From: Prevotellamassilia timonensis
GTDB taxonomy: Bacteria > Bacteroidota > Bacteroidia > Bacteroidales > Bacteroidaceae
Assembly (NCBI RefSeq): GCF_900106785.1
Contig: NZ_LT629839.1
Coordinates: forward strand, 100,042-164,041
Direction of reading: 5' to 3'
Length of the DNA: 64,000 nucleotides
Below, piece by piece: positions 62,824 through 64,000 of this stretch (positions within the stretch are counted from its first letter, which is position 1; each line of letters begins with the position of its first letter). Both the position numbers and the translations under genes were made by a program. The notes under the pieces were generated by a model, which saw nothing but the letters and a program-made list of their open reading frames with translations, did not search any database and had not been told where the DNA came from.

Positions 62824-63927
62824 ATATAAAATCTAAAGTTATACCATATATGTCTCTGTAAATGCCCTAAGTCTGTTGATACGAATGGTGTAGTGCCAGT
62901 GTCAGATTTTAAGGTCGAAGCGTGGACGCAATGAGTTATGTGTGCCGAAACCAAAACTTATTGACTGATACCCTACATTATATAAACAAAATTTGAGCAT
63001 ATACTTTACACGTTGACTGAATTGGTTAACAAACCAATAAGTTAATGGATAAACGAGTCGATTCCTATTTTTGCAAAGTCTGCAATCTCTATTTATTATC
63101 AACAGATTGAAAGAGTCGGTATATCCTCTCATTATCCCGTTAGCTTTACTGCTCGAAAACTAATTCTGACAAAATGTATGCAAATGTAATTGTTTAGGAA
63201 TTACCCCCCATTTTATACAAACATTAACACGGAGAATAATGTTGTATGTGTATTTGAGATAAACGCCATGACCAACACTTCATTCAGAGATAGCAGTTGT
63301 CAAAATGCTTGACTCCCCAAAAGCCCAATCGCGTAGCAGTGGAAGGATTTATTCCACGTCATAATGTCACTCCACACTTGCACGCCAAGGTTGCCATTCT
63401 GCAAATACACAAATATTGCACATATATATATATAATAATATACGCGCGAGGCCGTAGTATTATATATATGTATGAGCCCACCCCCTCCATGCCCAACCGC
63501 CCATCATGTTTCTACCCTCAGCCGCCCCGTCACAAAAACACCATCAAAACGCCCGTGCCACCTCGATTTTTTTCTCGGATTAGTACACAATCCGCTCCCC
63601 CGTAACAAAAAATCCGCCCTCCCGTAACAGAAAACCCCGCTTTGCGTCACCCCAAAAACAGTCCACCGCCCCCTCCGCTACGGCGTCCGCCCTTATGTCT
63701 CTTGAGGCCACCCGGACGTCAGTCCGTGGCCGCAGCCGCGCAGCGGCCTTATGTGTATCTTATGTAAATTAAGATGAGAATTTCCAATCACATGCCCACG
63801 AGATAAAAAAGGGACCGCAGCAAAACATAAATCAAGCCCGCTTCAGTTTCCTATATTGGCAAATGTTGCCAAAATCCCGTATATTTGTGGGAAAACAGGC
63901 TCTAACGCCTAATTAAATTAAAAGCTT
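62824..63927. other. Upstream region of the large operon and left flank of the IS110 element
   Basis: No protein gene is supported. For leftward transcription, TACATTTG (complement of 63181-63188) fits a -7 box, but the -33 box is not at proper distance. AT-rich DNA and an alternating TA tract (63421-63475) follow. 63670-63772 is a partial compound palindrome (CGCTACGGCGTCCGCCCTTATG, GGCCACCCGGACGTCAGTCC, CGCAGCGGCC). 63856-63872 is a perfect dyad TTGGCAA-ATG-TTGCCAA next to the transposase promoter. Confidence 0.6.
63856..63887 (+). promoter_or_regulatory. Promoter of IS110-type transposase gene
   Basis: TTGG (63856-63859) and TATATTTG (63880-63887) are spaced 20-21 nt. The -33 box is inside the dyad TTGGCAA-ATG-TTGCCAA, which could bind the transposase or be an element end. 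Confidence 0.6.
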
Positions 63928-64000
63928 ATGAAAACTGTAGCAGGGCTTGATGTGCACAAAGATAGTGTATATCTCTGTATTTTGCGAGAAAACGGGGAGA
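63928..64000 (+). CDS. IS110-family transposase, 3' end outside window
   Basis: ATG 63928 opens the frame MKTVAGLDVHKDSVYLCILR, the typical DEDD-transposase N-terminus of IS110 (GLDVHKDxVxLCIL), with the first catalytic Asp in GLDVHKD. Only 24 residues are visible before the window ends. Its promoter is seen at 63856-63887. The exact ends of the element cannot be set. Confidence 0.85.
   Translation, partial: MKTVAGLDVHKDSVYLCILRENGE

Noticed and set aside
62824..63260. Promoter for the SrfB/SrfC-like operon
   Set aside because: Only a -7-like box (63181-63188) fits; the nearest CAAA on the needed side is 29 nt away, too far for the consensus, so no promoter is claimed.
63297..63605. 102-codon frame between the large operon and the IS110 gene
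   Set aside because: Low-complexity (Tyr/Ile tract from TA repeats, then Pro-rich), no promoter, no recognisable domain.

Overview
The window reads as a chromosomal segment of a Bacteroidota bacterium, most likely order Bacteroidales (Prevotella- or Muribaculaceae-like; the genus cannot be resolved by eye). Supporting signs are promoters of the TTTG / TAnnTTTG type with AT-rich leaders instead of Shine-Dalgarno sites, a family-typical gene complement (zinc-less sirtuin, rbfA next to an FtsX-type permease, DUF3098 protein next to uppP, HU-like proteins of the Bacteroidales kind), and secreted proteins ending in GRR...G-L-hydrophobic...KVIVK sorting-type tails.

Layout. 0-2.6 kb: a HigBA-type toxin-antitoxin pair (toxin cut by the window edge) and an M24 aminopeptidase. 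3.1-13.8 kb: rbfA and a coupled permease, a large secreted protein with a 58-residue companion, an O-methyltransferase, pyruvate kinase, aroQ, xerD and a sirtuin. 13.9-21.1 kb: three FKBP isomerases, ftsX, a DUF3098 protein, uppP, truB and queA, all on the + strand. 21.5-23.5 kb: a replication/phage-type gene pair on the - strand, followed by a gene-poor kilobase holding a likely small RNA. 24.6-32.5 kb, - strand: a THUMP-like methyltransferase, argH, murI, an OmpH/Skp chaperone, typA and an Asn-rich secreted protein. 33.3-35.0 kb: an HU / small membrane protein / amidase / HU cassette. 35.6-45.7 kb: radical SAM maturase, glycyl-tRNA synthetase, FKBP lipoprotein, a LuxR-type regulator, a large secreted protein and a sensor kinase.

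The most notable content is a ten-gene, 17-kb - strand operon (62823 down to 45770). It starts with an Hsp70/actin-fold SrfB-like ATPase and an SrfC-like dynamin-type GTPase. These are followed by a membrane-anchored subtilase with InlB-like repeats, a four-helix membrane protein, a DUF805 protein, a second G protein, two single-span membrane proteins, a secreted coiled-coil protein and a predicted outer-membrane barrel. Spacing is tight (overlap of 4 to gap of 75 nt). Domains shared between members suggest one machine spanning cytosol to outer membrane. I know of no described system with this composition.

The spacers are unusual. They carry several multicopy families: compound palindromes of ACATAAGAACATAAG type, a roughly 30-bp CGACGCG hairpin element that occurs mostly in inverted pairs, a 44-bp tandem array, and reiterated short words (TCTAGA, GGTTATGAGG, AGTTGAAG, GGCATAATAGGC). 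One compound palindrome runs into the 3' coding ends of two convergent genes. An IS110-type transposase begins at the right edge.
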